From: Punica granatum
Lineage: Eukaryota; Streptophyta; Magnoliopsida; Myrtales; Lythraceae
Direction of reading: 5' to 3'
Assembly (NCBI RefSeq): GCF_007655135.1
Contig: NC_045127.1
Coordinates: 40,373,538-40,437,537, forward strand
Length of the DNA: 64,000 nt
Shown here in pieces: positions 54,371-64,000 of this stretch (within the stretch, counting starts at the first letter, position 1; every line of letters starts with the position of its first letter). The notes below the pieces were generated by a model, which saw only the letters and a program-made list of their open reading frames with translations, was not told the origin of the DNA and did no database searches. The position numbers and the translations under genes are program-made.

Positions 54371-57112
54371 TTCTTCAATGCGGTCCGGGACTGTTTCCTT
54401 GGGGACCTGTGTCGCAATCAGGACCTTCAGAAGTGCTTCTCAATGTGGCTTCGAACTCAAGAGAAGGGCAAGTAGTAAAATGTGGGCAGGAGACTTGCCC
54501 ATTTACTTGACTACCTTGTACTCATTTGCCTCGATTATCTTCATGAAAGCCTCGGCTTCTTTCTCGGTCACCTTCTACGGGATCGGTGTAGCTTCTAGGG
54601 TGGCTCCTAGTGCTGCAGCAGGGGGCCTATCGTTTATTCACGCCATATGGGTTCTCATATAAGCGGGTCACACCCATCACGCTCAGCTGCTGCTCGAGAC
54701 TTTCGACGTTTCCCTTGTAGGTCCATGGGACCCTGCCATCTTGGCACGGCTCCCGAACGGGGACTTTGATCATGAACGGGGTAGGCGCAGCTCCGGACCC
54801 CATGAACCCGACTGTGGCTTCTACAGGGACGTACTAAATTCAGAATGGGACAGGGCCCTCTTGCTTGCTCTCGTCCTCCCCTATGGCGCAAATACTGATC
54901 ATGTTAATGGTGGGTCCCCAACTCGACCCATGATCAGGGAGGGGGTTGGCCTACGTGTTCGGTGGTTTGATCGCGTTGAATGAGAGCTCCTTGTCGTCAA
55001 TCATCTGCTGGACCTTTTCCCTTAGTCTCCAGCAGTAGTCGAGAGTGTGGCGGGGAGCACCATGGTGAAACTCGAAGCACAGGCTCTGATTTTGATTTGC
55101 CGGATTGAAGTTAGGGCCCGACGCCTTCGACCTAATTTTGCCGCCCCCAAGGAGCTACCGATATATGTGGGAGAGTGGGACAAGCAAAGGTGTGAATTGC
55201 TTGCGCTGTCGAGGTTGCGTCGCACTACCCTGCTGACTCTGTAAGGCAGGGGCCTGCTGTGCCAGTAGAGGAGCTCTTGAAGTCGGGGGTCTGTATTGCT
55301 GAGCTTAAGGAGGAGCAGGGGTGTAGTGATGGACGATTTGTTGCCGGGTCGGTAGTGGAGTGGAGTCGATGGGGTCGATGGGGTCGAGTAATAGACTGGC
55401 TATGCGAGGTGCTGAGGCTGGTAGTGCATGGGCAGCAAGGCGTATGCAGGTGCATCAGGTGGAGCAGATGTGAAATTCATCGAGTATTGTTGGGGCCCCA
55501 AGTGTCCCGGGTTGATGCCATTGACGGCAGTCTCCTTGCCCTTCTTACCGTCGATAGGGGCCGCCATAACAGTGGTCTCTCTCGAGGACTCCCCTTCTTT
55601 CTTCTTTACCGAACCCTCAACTCTCCCGAGCTTGATGCTTAGGTCCACTTGCTTCCCGGCCATGATCATTTCTGAGAAGGAGGACATGTAGCCCATAAGG
55701 TGCGAGTAGTAGGCCCCCTTGAGTGTCGCGTGGAACATCTAAATCTGCTACGTCTCACAAATAGGGGGAAATGTTTTGCTGCTTTTAAACACCAATTTGT
55801 GGCTTAGTCCTCGAACCTCTGTCCCTCTGTCATCTCCATTGTGCTTAGCTCAAGGAAGGGTAGAAGCGTCTCCATATTGTACTAGTATTGTTCAACGAAC
55901 TTCTTGGACAACTCGATCCAGGAAGGAATGTCCTCCGCTCGAAGTAACATGAACCAGTTCAGGGCTGGTCCGAACAAACTCTCCTGAAACGTGGTGATAA
56001 CGAACTACTCATAGTCCCAGTATTCGAGCATCTTCCCCTAACAGTGTCGGAAGATGGTGCCATGGGTCCTTTGTCCAGTTGAACTTCTGGAAATCGAGAA
56101 CTTTGACCTCGGGGGTAGCCGTATCCCCGGGAAAAGATTCAGGTCTAGGTAGCATGAGTCATGGTGGGAGTTATCGGCCTGAAGGGCCTTGATTGTTTCT
56201 TCCATTTTATTAATCCTCTGCTCCTGCTCGGTCTCCGCTTCATGGAGAAAATTTGTGGGTGGAGCTATGGGGGTTGCATGAGTCGGCGTGCCCTGTTCAG
56301 AGAAATGAATATTTAGGGGCGGTTGAACTTGGTAGGGGTGGCTAATATGGGGTTGTAGAGTCGGGAAATGAAAAGGCTCTGTAGTTTGAACAGGAGTAGA
56401 GGCGCTCGACGCCGGGAAGACCATTAGTGGAGGGATTGTATAGATCATGGTTGGGACCGGCATAGACATGAGAGGCGATGCGAACATAGTTGGGTCCAAT
56501 GATAGAATCATCATTGGTGAAAGCGGGATTGCTGTTAGAATGGTGGATGATGGTTAGAGGATATCGACTAGGTGGATCGTCGACACATGTGTCAAGGGAG
56601 GAATGGGCATCGGGATGGCCGTCGACGCGGGGGCGACTGCAAAGTCGCTCTGTGGCACATGGGTCAGCGGGACCCAAGGAGCAGGGTCAACCATTGACCC
56701 GTGTGCAAGAGGCGGGGTAGAGCTCGAAGACACGCAGTTCGGGCCCCCAAGCAAGGTCATGAGCTCAGCCATGTTGGCGACCATTTGGTTGATCGTGCTT
56801 TGGAGTGTTGTGATGTTGCCCTCGAGTGCAGCCACATGATTGGCGTCATGTGCAGGCGGTGGTGCTTGAGTTGTCAGTGCCAGTGATGCGTATACTGGAG
56901 GCGGCGGCGAAACCCTTGACTATGCGAGAAGTGCACCCGCTAAAGTCGGTGATGGGAGATAGGCCGAGGACGCCCTTGGATAAGCTGGCTGTATTCCTGT
57001 AAGGATCGGTGGTGGCAGCACTTGGGTTGTCGGCAGTTGAGAATGAATCGGCGCTAGTCGATTAATTTCCTCGGGAATTCCGGGCTAGTTTTCTTCAGCC
57101 ATTCTTATGCGC
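54371..57112 (-). pseudogene. Tat gag polyprotein
   Basis: Begins near 57101 with 'MAEEN' followed by 'PGIPEEINRLAPIHS' and a Pro-rich region. Next comes 'VAALEGNITTLQSTINQMVA' (56839 on, coiled-coil-like). The capsid-like part lies about 56040-55700 in broken frames: 'FQESLFGPALNWFMLLRAED', 'SKKFVEQY', 'ELSTMEMTEGQRFED', 'MFHATLKGAYYSHLMGYMSS'. A Pro/Tyr-rich linker follows, then a Cys/His segment 'CFEFHHGAPRHTLDYCW' (~55075), then 'LPDHGSSWGPTINMISICAI'. The run-in to protease (54650-54400) is again recognisable ('EAEAFMKIIEANEYKVVK'). Stops and frameshifts are scattered. Confidence 0.85.
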
Positions 57113-57430
57113 GAACGAGTGGGGTAGCGGTGTGGAGTAGCTAGTTGTGAATACCTATATTCCATAAATATGTAAGTGCCGGAATGTTATAGGTCCGTTT
57201 AGAAATGAAAGTGCGAAGCAATAATTTGAAAGAATGGAATGCATGAGATGCATGAGATTTCAAAATGCTAATACCATTGCTTGATTCAATTCAATTCCTG
57301 AGTTTACAAAAGACAACATGCTCGATTTTAAAAGGAAGCTAGACATTGAATCGATAATCTTCCACGCTCGGTAGCCGAGTGAGCGTTATGTAGGCTTGAG
57401 TGGGGCGAAGGCCCTGCTGGCAAAATAGAC

Positions 57431-58919
57431 CTAGGGATGGGAGACCTTCCGCGCCTTTGCCCGTGCTCGGTTCAGCGTGGTGCTCAAACGCGCTATCTCT
57501 CTGTCCAGGTTCTCCACGCATGCGCGTGCCTGAGCTAGCTCCTGCTGTAGCTCCCTCCGATCTTTGAGCTTTTTTTGAGCCTCGGCGAACTCTCGGGGGA
57601 GTCGGTCTCGCTCTTTTCTAATAGCCTGCAGCTTCCTACGCATGGCCGCCTGAGCGGTGCTCTCGGACTCCGGAGCGGTTGATTGTGAAGCCCGCGGGGC
57701 TAGGGCTGCTCGAGGCTGAGGAGTGGGCCCGAGGCCTTGCGGTTGGAATTGGGCCACATATGCTGAAATGGTGGAGAAGGCTCGCTCTTTGTCGATGGGG
57801 TGCTCTGGGAAGTAGAGGTCCTACATGAGGCGAGTAACCCACAGGCGTTGAACCTCTCTGACTCGCAGGAACCTCTCTGTGACTTAAGGTGCGAAGTCTG
57901 CCCATGTGAGCTGATAAGCGGTGCCGTCTCCCTCGGAGGGAATGTCTTGCAGGCCACCGAGTTGTCTGATCACTCGGGTAGAAAAGATAAACATGCTCTA
58001 CAAGTGGTTGATGAGGGGAAGCCCTATGATTGTTGGACACCCAATGGCCATGAGGCCGTCGAGGCTCCAGCGAGCTTTAGAGAAACTGCTCCGGTGTCAA
58101 GTCCTCCATGATCTTCTTCCAGTCGAAAATGTTGCGCTCAGAGGGTCCGAACACGAGGAATAGGTGTCTGACAAGGGAGCGATTGTTGATGATGCAGGAG
58201 GCGTATATGCAGTTCGGCTGGATGTGTGGGAGAAGCCATATATGCAGGAGGCGCGAGGACCCCCTCATCCTGTCGCGTTGACTCGCCTTTACATAGTCGA
58301 GGGACCTCACGATCTCAGCCACGAGGGCTTCCACGTAACTACAGCCTCCTACCGCTTTGGAGGACGATGTGGCAAGTACCCCGTCTATGAGGGTCGAGGC
58401 GCTAGGGAACAGAAGGGTCTCAATGACGAGAAGGAGAAACTCGTGGTAGGCATCACGTCGGTGGGTGTCTTCTGTGGCGCGGAGTGTACGGATATAGGTC
58501 CAGTTGACGAGCCATGTAGTCCTGACGCTGTGCTCCCATCCGTTGCGGAGCTCTTGGTGGGCCTCCTCGACGCTGATGCCTAGGAGGATGGAAAGTCATC
58601 CTAGTATCGTGGCGAATTAGTTAGACACCACGATGTCTTAAGTAGCTGCCGGTCTCTGGATGAGGGTTGTGTACTCCTTGATAATGGGGGTCAGTTCTGT
58701 CCCTTAAAAGTTGAACACAGCGTGTTGGGGGTCCTAGACCTCGATGGTAGTCCTGAGAAAGGTCCAGTTGATGGGGCGATCGACGAGCAACGGTATGTCC
58801 CCTGTGATTTTGCGGATGTAAGCCTGGTTGATTAGGCGAAACGTATCCCAAATGCGGGTGATTTGCCGATCGGGTGATGTGATGCAGTCGATCCTTGGGC
58901 AGACAATCGGGCCGGCCAT
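57431..58919 (-). pseudogene. ORF1 upstream of gag (Ogre-type extra ORF)
   Basis: Starts on minus at 58919 with 'MAGPIVCPRIDCITSPDRQI', then 'TRIWDTFRLINQAYIRKITG'. After a stop at ~58736 the frame resumes: 'AYHEFLLLVIETLLFPSAST', 'LVAEIVRSLDYVKASQRDRM' and 'LLHIWLLPHIQPNC'. These words resemble the plant-mobile-domain-like/DUF7745 proteins annotated in plants (recalled, not searched). After a frameshift (~58080-57950) a coiled coil follows: 'MRRKLQAIRKERDRLPREFA', 'QQELAQARACVENLDREIAR', stop at 57431. Function in the retrotransposon is unknown. The separate gag start near 57101 argues that this is an independent ORF. Confidence 0.75.
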
Positions 58920-59522
58920 CCTTATCTAGATGGAAAAGACTATTGATTCAACGTCTAAAATCAAACCGAAACAATGTCTTAGTTTTCACAAACATGCATC
59001 CAGGTGCAGAAAATAAAACCATAATCAGGCTTTTACAATGTACAGCTCTCTCTCTTTAAAACAGAAAAGGCTCGCCTAAAAAAATGACTAAGGACCAACT
59101 CAAAGACTCGACTTTGGAGTCGGTTGACGGCATGGAGGTTAATTTGATCCAGCATAACGGCCCATGTTTACGTAGTGTTTTGGTGCTGTCGGGAAAAACT
59201 AACTAGGGATGGGGGCTCCCAATCAAGGGGTAACCACTTCCCCAAAACCGAGCAAGGATCTTTGGGGGCCGGTTCGGTAGCAGAGCCACTCGATCCATTC
59301 TCCTACTCGGAACCTTTTTTAACCTAACACCTATTGGTGCACATCGGATTTCGAGCGTGGTACCTAAATACCGCTAGGAATGATGCTAATGCATGCGCGT
59401 ATGTAAATGCAGAAGTAAAGTGCATAAATTAAACGAAAGTGGTAAATAAAAGCAATAAGCAAGCAAACAAGCAAACGGATCGAGCTCAAACCCTCTAAAT
59501 GTTCCCAGTGGAATCCCCAAGC
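58920..59522 (-). promoter_or_regulatory. Leader of the Tat/Ogre element with primer-binding site
   Basis: Immediately inside the 5' LTR, on minus, lies TTGGGGATTCCACTGGGAAC (about 59500-59520). It resembles the tRNA-Arg-type PBS that I recall for Ogre/Tat elements ('ggcgactccactgggga'), with changes. The remaining ~580 bp lead to the ORF1 start and contain no gene. Confidence 0.6.
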
Positions 59523-62500
59523 TATGTGGACTCGAATTTCGATCTCATCGAGGCCCGCAAGCGCACGCTATGTCGTGGCTTGGGAGTGTCCACCTTCCTG
59601 GGGATGTGTGACGGACACACGTGAGAAAAAGTCGTCACTTGCCTATTTAAGACCTGAAGGTCGAGAGCCGGTAAATTGTCCAAGTCTAGGGTTATAGGAT
59701 ACACCTAATTTGCTAAGGCAATGGTCATGCAGAACCAAAGATTCCGGATTCGGGGGTTCAATTACGTGCCAGCCTATATCCCGCATGCCCTTTCGGTACT
59801 CTGTTTGCCTAGGGCTTGCCGTATTTTATTTATTTACCGCATGAATTAAGTTGCACTCTCCTCGTCCGTTTTAACACCGTATTCGATGAAACGATCGATT
59901 CGGGTCAAGAACCCGAGAGAAGAGTAAGCTCGCGCGTCGAGGAATTGGTTCGCTATCCTTACGCTATGGTTCACTGAACTATGGTGGTCGACTCCCCACG
60001 CGAACCAAAAGTCCTCGGGTATCTAAATTGATTCGATCGGCTCGGCACTCGGACCGTTCACTCACCGACCGGGGATCCTTACATTAAATGAATGAATATA
60101 CAAATAAAATGTCCCTACAACGTGCTCTCGAATAATTACATAATACAAAAGAATATAGTACTTGGATCACGGTCGGTTCGCGTTAGGCCAAGTATTCCTC
60201 TCAAACTCATCGTGAGATTTTGAACGATGACAAATAAATTAAAGCAACGCGGGGCTCAAAGAGCCGGGGGTCGGGTCCAACCGGACCGACATATAGCAAA
60301 AGAGTCGATCGACTCTCAAGATAGCCGCGGGACCAGTAGCACTCCCAGGCGAATGTCTAATCGTGATTCACGCACCCATTCCAAGTCATCTTCCACAAAG
60401 ACATTACTCAGAGCAAGGCAGTGACTCGGTGTCAGACCCCATTCCGCACTCGGGTTGCATGTGCTCGATGTGTATAGGGGCGTTGAACCCCTTGATTGAT
60501 GTTTTGGAGTGTTGGACCCCATGCAAAGCGTAACCTATGGTCTCGGACTTGAATAGCAACAAATCAACAAGTAACAGAGGAAAACAAACAAAAACTGATA
60601 GAAACAGATAAAAATAAATAAAAACAGATGAATACAGACAAGTTGTATATTATGTATCTTGTTTACGTGATTAATCAATTATGAACCGGGGTAACTTGGC
60701 AAGCAATTTTCTAGCCTAAACAAGCAAGAGAACATGCTAGAGTGCGGTGCTAATTCAGTTACGCGTGTGTCGTTTTGTTTTAAATTTGTTATGTATAATG
60801 ACAATGCAATCTTTATGGATTATGCTAAGAATACGTGTTTTGACCCGAGATTTGGAACCTAAAGTTCTGCCTAATCATTTTCTAATGTTTAATTAAGTCG
60901 AATGAATTGTTAGTAAGATTTTGCACATTTTATGACAGAGATACCATGTCTACCCGAATCTACGCTAGTATGACAAAAACACCTAAATCGGATGAATGGC
61001 TATGCAAATGAAACTTGCACCCAAACGGGCTGCCCATATTTGCTCGTGGCTTGAAGTGTTTCGATCATCCTGACGCCTAGGGTGTCGACAATTCACGAAA
61101 CGAGTTATACCCTTGAACTCTAAAATGTGTAAAGTGCTCGTGTAAAATTGAAATCACATGACACGGACTATCGAAAGTCGATAGCCGGTGTCGACCGATC
61201 TCTTGGACCCATCGGGATCGTATCGACCCTAAAAAGACCAAGAAAATGGTCGTTTCGCCTAGGAGTGGTCTAAGGAAGGCTCATACACCCCGACTTGAGC
61301 CGCCTCAAATCGGGCCCTGGCTCGAGTCAAGATGCACGAGCGTTTCCTAGATGCCCATGCTACGTGTGTTATGTGTCTCGGTGCTTTTGAAATTGTGGGT
61401 TTTGAAAGGGCATTTCCGACAGTTCGTGATCCGTCGACGCGATTACAAATTAATAACCGGTTCACGCGATTTATTTAAACCGAGTGGTTTACTTAGCCGA
61501 ATGACACGTCTCGTTTTCCCGTATGTGAAATTATTAATGATTATGACCTTGAGCCTTGAACATTACGAGTTAATAGAATCGATTCGTGACATGGGGACCA
61601 AAACGGCCCCTTGAAAGCCAAGAACACTTGGTTGATGATGATCGATGTGCTCACGGATCCTCAAGGGCTCGAAATAATCACCGATACCCAAATCCATGCA
61701 TATTACTTAAACTAATGCATTTAACATGCTATTTATCGCGTAATTAACGACAAAATGAAAAATGCAATTACAATCAATCCAAGAACCGACTTTAAACCGG
61801 GAAAAGGAGGCCACCCTTGACTCGAGAGGGGCCAAGAGCTCTCAGCCACCTTATCAAGAGAGGGTCGTGAGCTAGCTTGACCTAGCTTAGGCCTTGAGCG
61901 GTCTCCTCACCCGATTCCAAACTGTTTCTTGCATGCATAAGACGCCAAACACGATGAATAACACATATTTTGCAAAGTCGGTGCCGTCATGCTCTCAGAA
62001 ATGCAAATAAACGCACAAACATGATAATTTAACGGAATCGATAAAATGACACCGGTTCATGAAACAGGAAAATACAAAAGCACGGGAACCGACTTATTTC
62101 AAGGTGGAAGAGGCCTCCATGAACCCAAGTGATCCAAGGGAGCTCTCGGCCACCTCCCATGAGAAGTGGCCGTGAGCTCCCATGGCTCACATGGGCCAAG
62201 ACGGCCTCTTCTACCTCGATCTTAGTCGTCTCTCGTCATGCTAGCATACACCACGACATTATACATGCATAATAATGAAGTTGAAACTCATTAAATGATT
62301 ACATGCATATAACCGGTCATGGACCGCCTTATCGCCCCATAAGCCTAAGAATCTAAGGGACCTAGCTTCTCTAAGTTGTAAGAGAGTTATACCTAACCTC
62401 GAGGCTTGAAGGGGAGTCAGTGAAGAGGATAGAAGAGCTGCTGGAAGCTCGAGTGCTTGTCTGGACAAAGCTGACCCGAGAGGAGCAAGGAAGGCACCCA

Positions 62501-64000
62501 GGTAAAACTCAATTGGATTGCAAGGCTCGAGATGGCTTCTCCAAGTCGGCATGAGCCTTCTCGGCTCCTAAGAGGCTACTGGAGGTAGCTGTGGGTGGCT
62601 CACCGCATGTGTGCAGCTGTGCTACCCTGGAATCAAGGAAGAAAACCGGTGAGATGAAATGAAACTCGGGAAAAAAGAAATAAAGGAAAGAGCGGTTGTG
62701 CAAGGTCGAATGACTCTCAAACCGCGACCTCCTCGTCACAGGGAGAGTGAGGGTCATGGGTGGCCCGTCCAAGGGTGTTAGCACGACTCACCTTAGTCGT
62801 AGGAGGGAGGAATTTGTCTAGAAACCGAAAAATGCTTGAGAGGGCCCATTCTGGACAGTGATGGTTTAGACTGTTGGAGGCTTCAAACGGGAAAACTAAG
62901 GCTAGAAATGGACTTGGGAAGGTGGAAATATGGAGAGTGTGTAGTTTGTTTGGTGTTTGGTTGAGTCGGGTGGGCGGTCGTCGGAAAATAGTTGGTTTTC
63001 CAGCAAAAATGGCCTAGTTTATGGACAATGCTTGGGTTGCGCGAATACTGAATCTAAGGGGGAGTTCGAGAGAGAATGGCTTGAGAGAGAATGCAAGAGG
63101 TGAAGTGATTAAATGCTCTTGTGCTTAGGTTTATATATGGATGCTTAATGAGACAAATTAAGTGAAACTAAGCACGATTAAGAGGATGATGATGAAGAAC
63201 CAATGTGGTTGAGAGGATTAGGGAGGGAGAATGTCAAGTTGAGTGTAGGGGAAGTTAGAAGAAAGGTGATGGGAGTTGATGGATGAGAATGTGTCTAAGA
63301 GATATCTTGAACTTATGGTGGGAAAGGGAGGAGCCGGCTAAAGGAGAGGCTTGCAGCTGGTTGCAGCTTCGCTTGGCTGGCCGTGGGTCCCACTTGGCTT
63401 TGGGGAGAGTCGGGGGAAGCTCGGGTTTCAATCGGTCGCGCGTTCGAGCTCCGTGGCTCGCATGAACAGCGAATTGTCAATGCGCGCACAAAGATGATTC
63501 CAATAAGCCCAATATTACTATGTTTTGCATAAGAAAATGAATGGATGGCCTAGAGGCTCAGAAGCCGGTTTTGCTCGACTTGGATGATCGGAGCGAAGTT
63601 AACTGTTTTTGTCGCCTATTCGTGTGTCTGCACGCTGTACTGCTTGCATTGGCATGCTTTGTGCTTTAGGCGAAACAGTTAACTCGTCGACCTCTGTTGG
63701 AGATCGGGAACCGGAGACATCCCAAGAATCTGCAATCGGAGTTCTCTCAGTATTTCCCGAGTATTCTGATGTGTCCGGAGACCACTGTATTCGTCATTTT
63801 TCAAAAACAAACCTCGAAGATTTGCCAGGGGACGTTTGAGACCACTTTAAAGCTACTTGGGCGACCTTGATAAGTTGTGCAGTTTGAGCCGAAATGATTT
63901 CTCGGGCCCTAGGGGTTGTTGGGAATGGGTGAACATTTCTCAGAACAAGCTCTGAGCACGAGATTCCGCTTGAAATCACCATAAATTATTTGGACAAGCA
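59523..64000 (-). repeat. 5' LTR of the Tat/Ogre element, cut by the window edge
   Basis: Aligns from its inner end (TATGTGGACTCGAATTTCG, terminal G mutated to A) through to ~63980, where the partner would continue for ~740 bp more. That gives a full LTR near 5.2 kb. It includes the 61504-62940 block missing from the 3' LTR. Frames inside it are short and have no homologues I know. Confidence 0.9.
63130..63137 (-). promoter_or_regulatory. TATA-like box in the 5' LTR
   Basis: Minus strand TATATAAACC, at the homologous position of the box at 34555 in the 3' LTR. Confidence 0.5.

Larger units (their letters stand above)
32300..64000 (-). mobile_element. Giant Tat/Ogre-type Ty3/gypsy retrotransposon with nested insertions
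   Basis: Both LTRs are present: 3' LTR 32300-36124 and 5' LTR from 59523 to beyond the right edge. Between them, on minus, lie PBS/leader, ORF1, gag, protease, RT-RNase H, integrase, a long 3' UTR and the PPT. An extra ORF before gag, LTRs of several kb and a non-coding gap between protease and RT are hallmarks of the Ogre branch of Tat. Removing the two nested insertions leaves about 20-21 kb, in the Ogre size range. LTR stretches compared by eye differ at roughly one base in ten, mostly transitions, so the insertion is old. All proteins are disrupted. Confidence 0.93.

Overview
This window looks like nuclear DNA of a flowering plant, almost certainly a dicot. Evidence: one host gene with seven GT-AG exons, long AT-rich spacers with TA microsatellites, and nested plant LTR retrotransposons, TIR transposons and SINEs. 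The Tat/Ogre-type polyprotein fragments read much like those I associate with Myrtales such as pomegranate; that species guess is inference from memory. No bacterial gene, operon, CRISPR array, rRNA gene or convincing tRNA gene was seen.

Layout. 1-505 is a ~50-bp tandem array that abuts a decayed, 5'-truncated Ty3/gypsy element on + (about 510-4440, tail to ~5000). 5000-10330 is AT-rich spacer with microsatellites, one possible small minus-strand gene (7511-7845) and a GC-rich LINE-like insertion (~8905-9720). A complete TRIM (10333-10938, TSD AGAAT) is followed by a 5.5-kb solo LTR of a giant Tat/Ogre family (11168-16651, TSD TACTC). 16652-18640 holds a SINE and a ~345-bp tandem duplication. 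A hAT transposon with a captured TAXI/basic-7S-globulin-like exon (18641-19719, TSD GAGAAAAT) and a foldback Mutator-type element (19775-20556, TSD TTAATATTA) lie just upstream of the only recognisable host gene, a CCCH zinc finger/WD40 (ZFWD) gene with TATA box at 20661 and CDS 21186-23501. That gene reads well except for two apparent frameshifts. 23502-27080 carries a possible copia-type LTR, an unrecognised gene fragment and SINE pieces. 27080-29770 is a 5'-truncated Ty1/copia element on minus. 29780-32299 is spacer with one SINE candidate.

From 32300 past the right edge (>31.7 kb) the window is one old minus-strand Tat/Ogre LTR retrotransposon: 5' LTR 59523->64000, PBS/leader, an extra ORF1 (58919->57431), gag, protease, RT/RNase H, integrase (48219 and, after an interruption, 38224->37817), 3' UTR with tandem repeats, PPT (36125-36140) and 3' LTR (36124->32300). 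It has been hit at least twice: by a Mutator-like element (51476-53070, TSD GGTTGGGGCC) between protease and RT, and by a ~10-kb rearranged relative of itself (38225-48213, TSD CCGTA) that splits the integrase. It also carries a 404-bp tandem duplication in integrase and a YVDD-to-YVDG change in RT, so it is dead.

I did not find an undescribed functional system. The interest is the readable order of nested insertions, the gene-fragment capture by the hAT element, two DNA transposons stacked at the ZFWD promoter, and the broken ZFWD reading frame. Exact percentages, family names and boundaries not fixed by target-site duplications are by-eye estimates.
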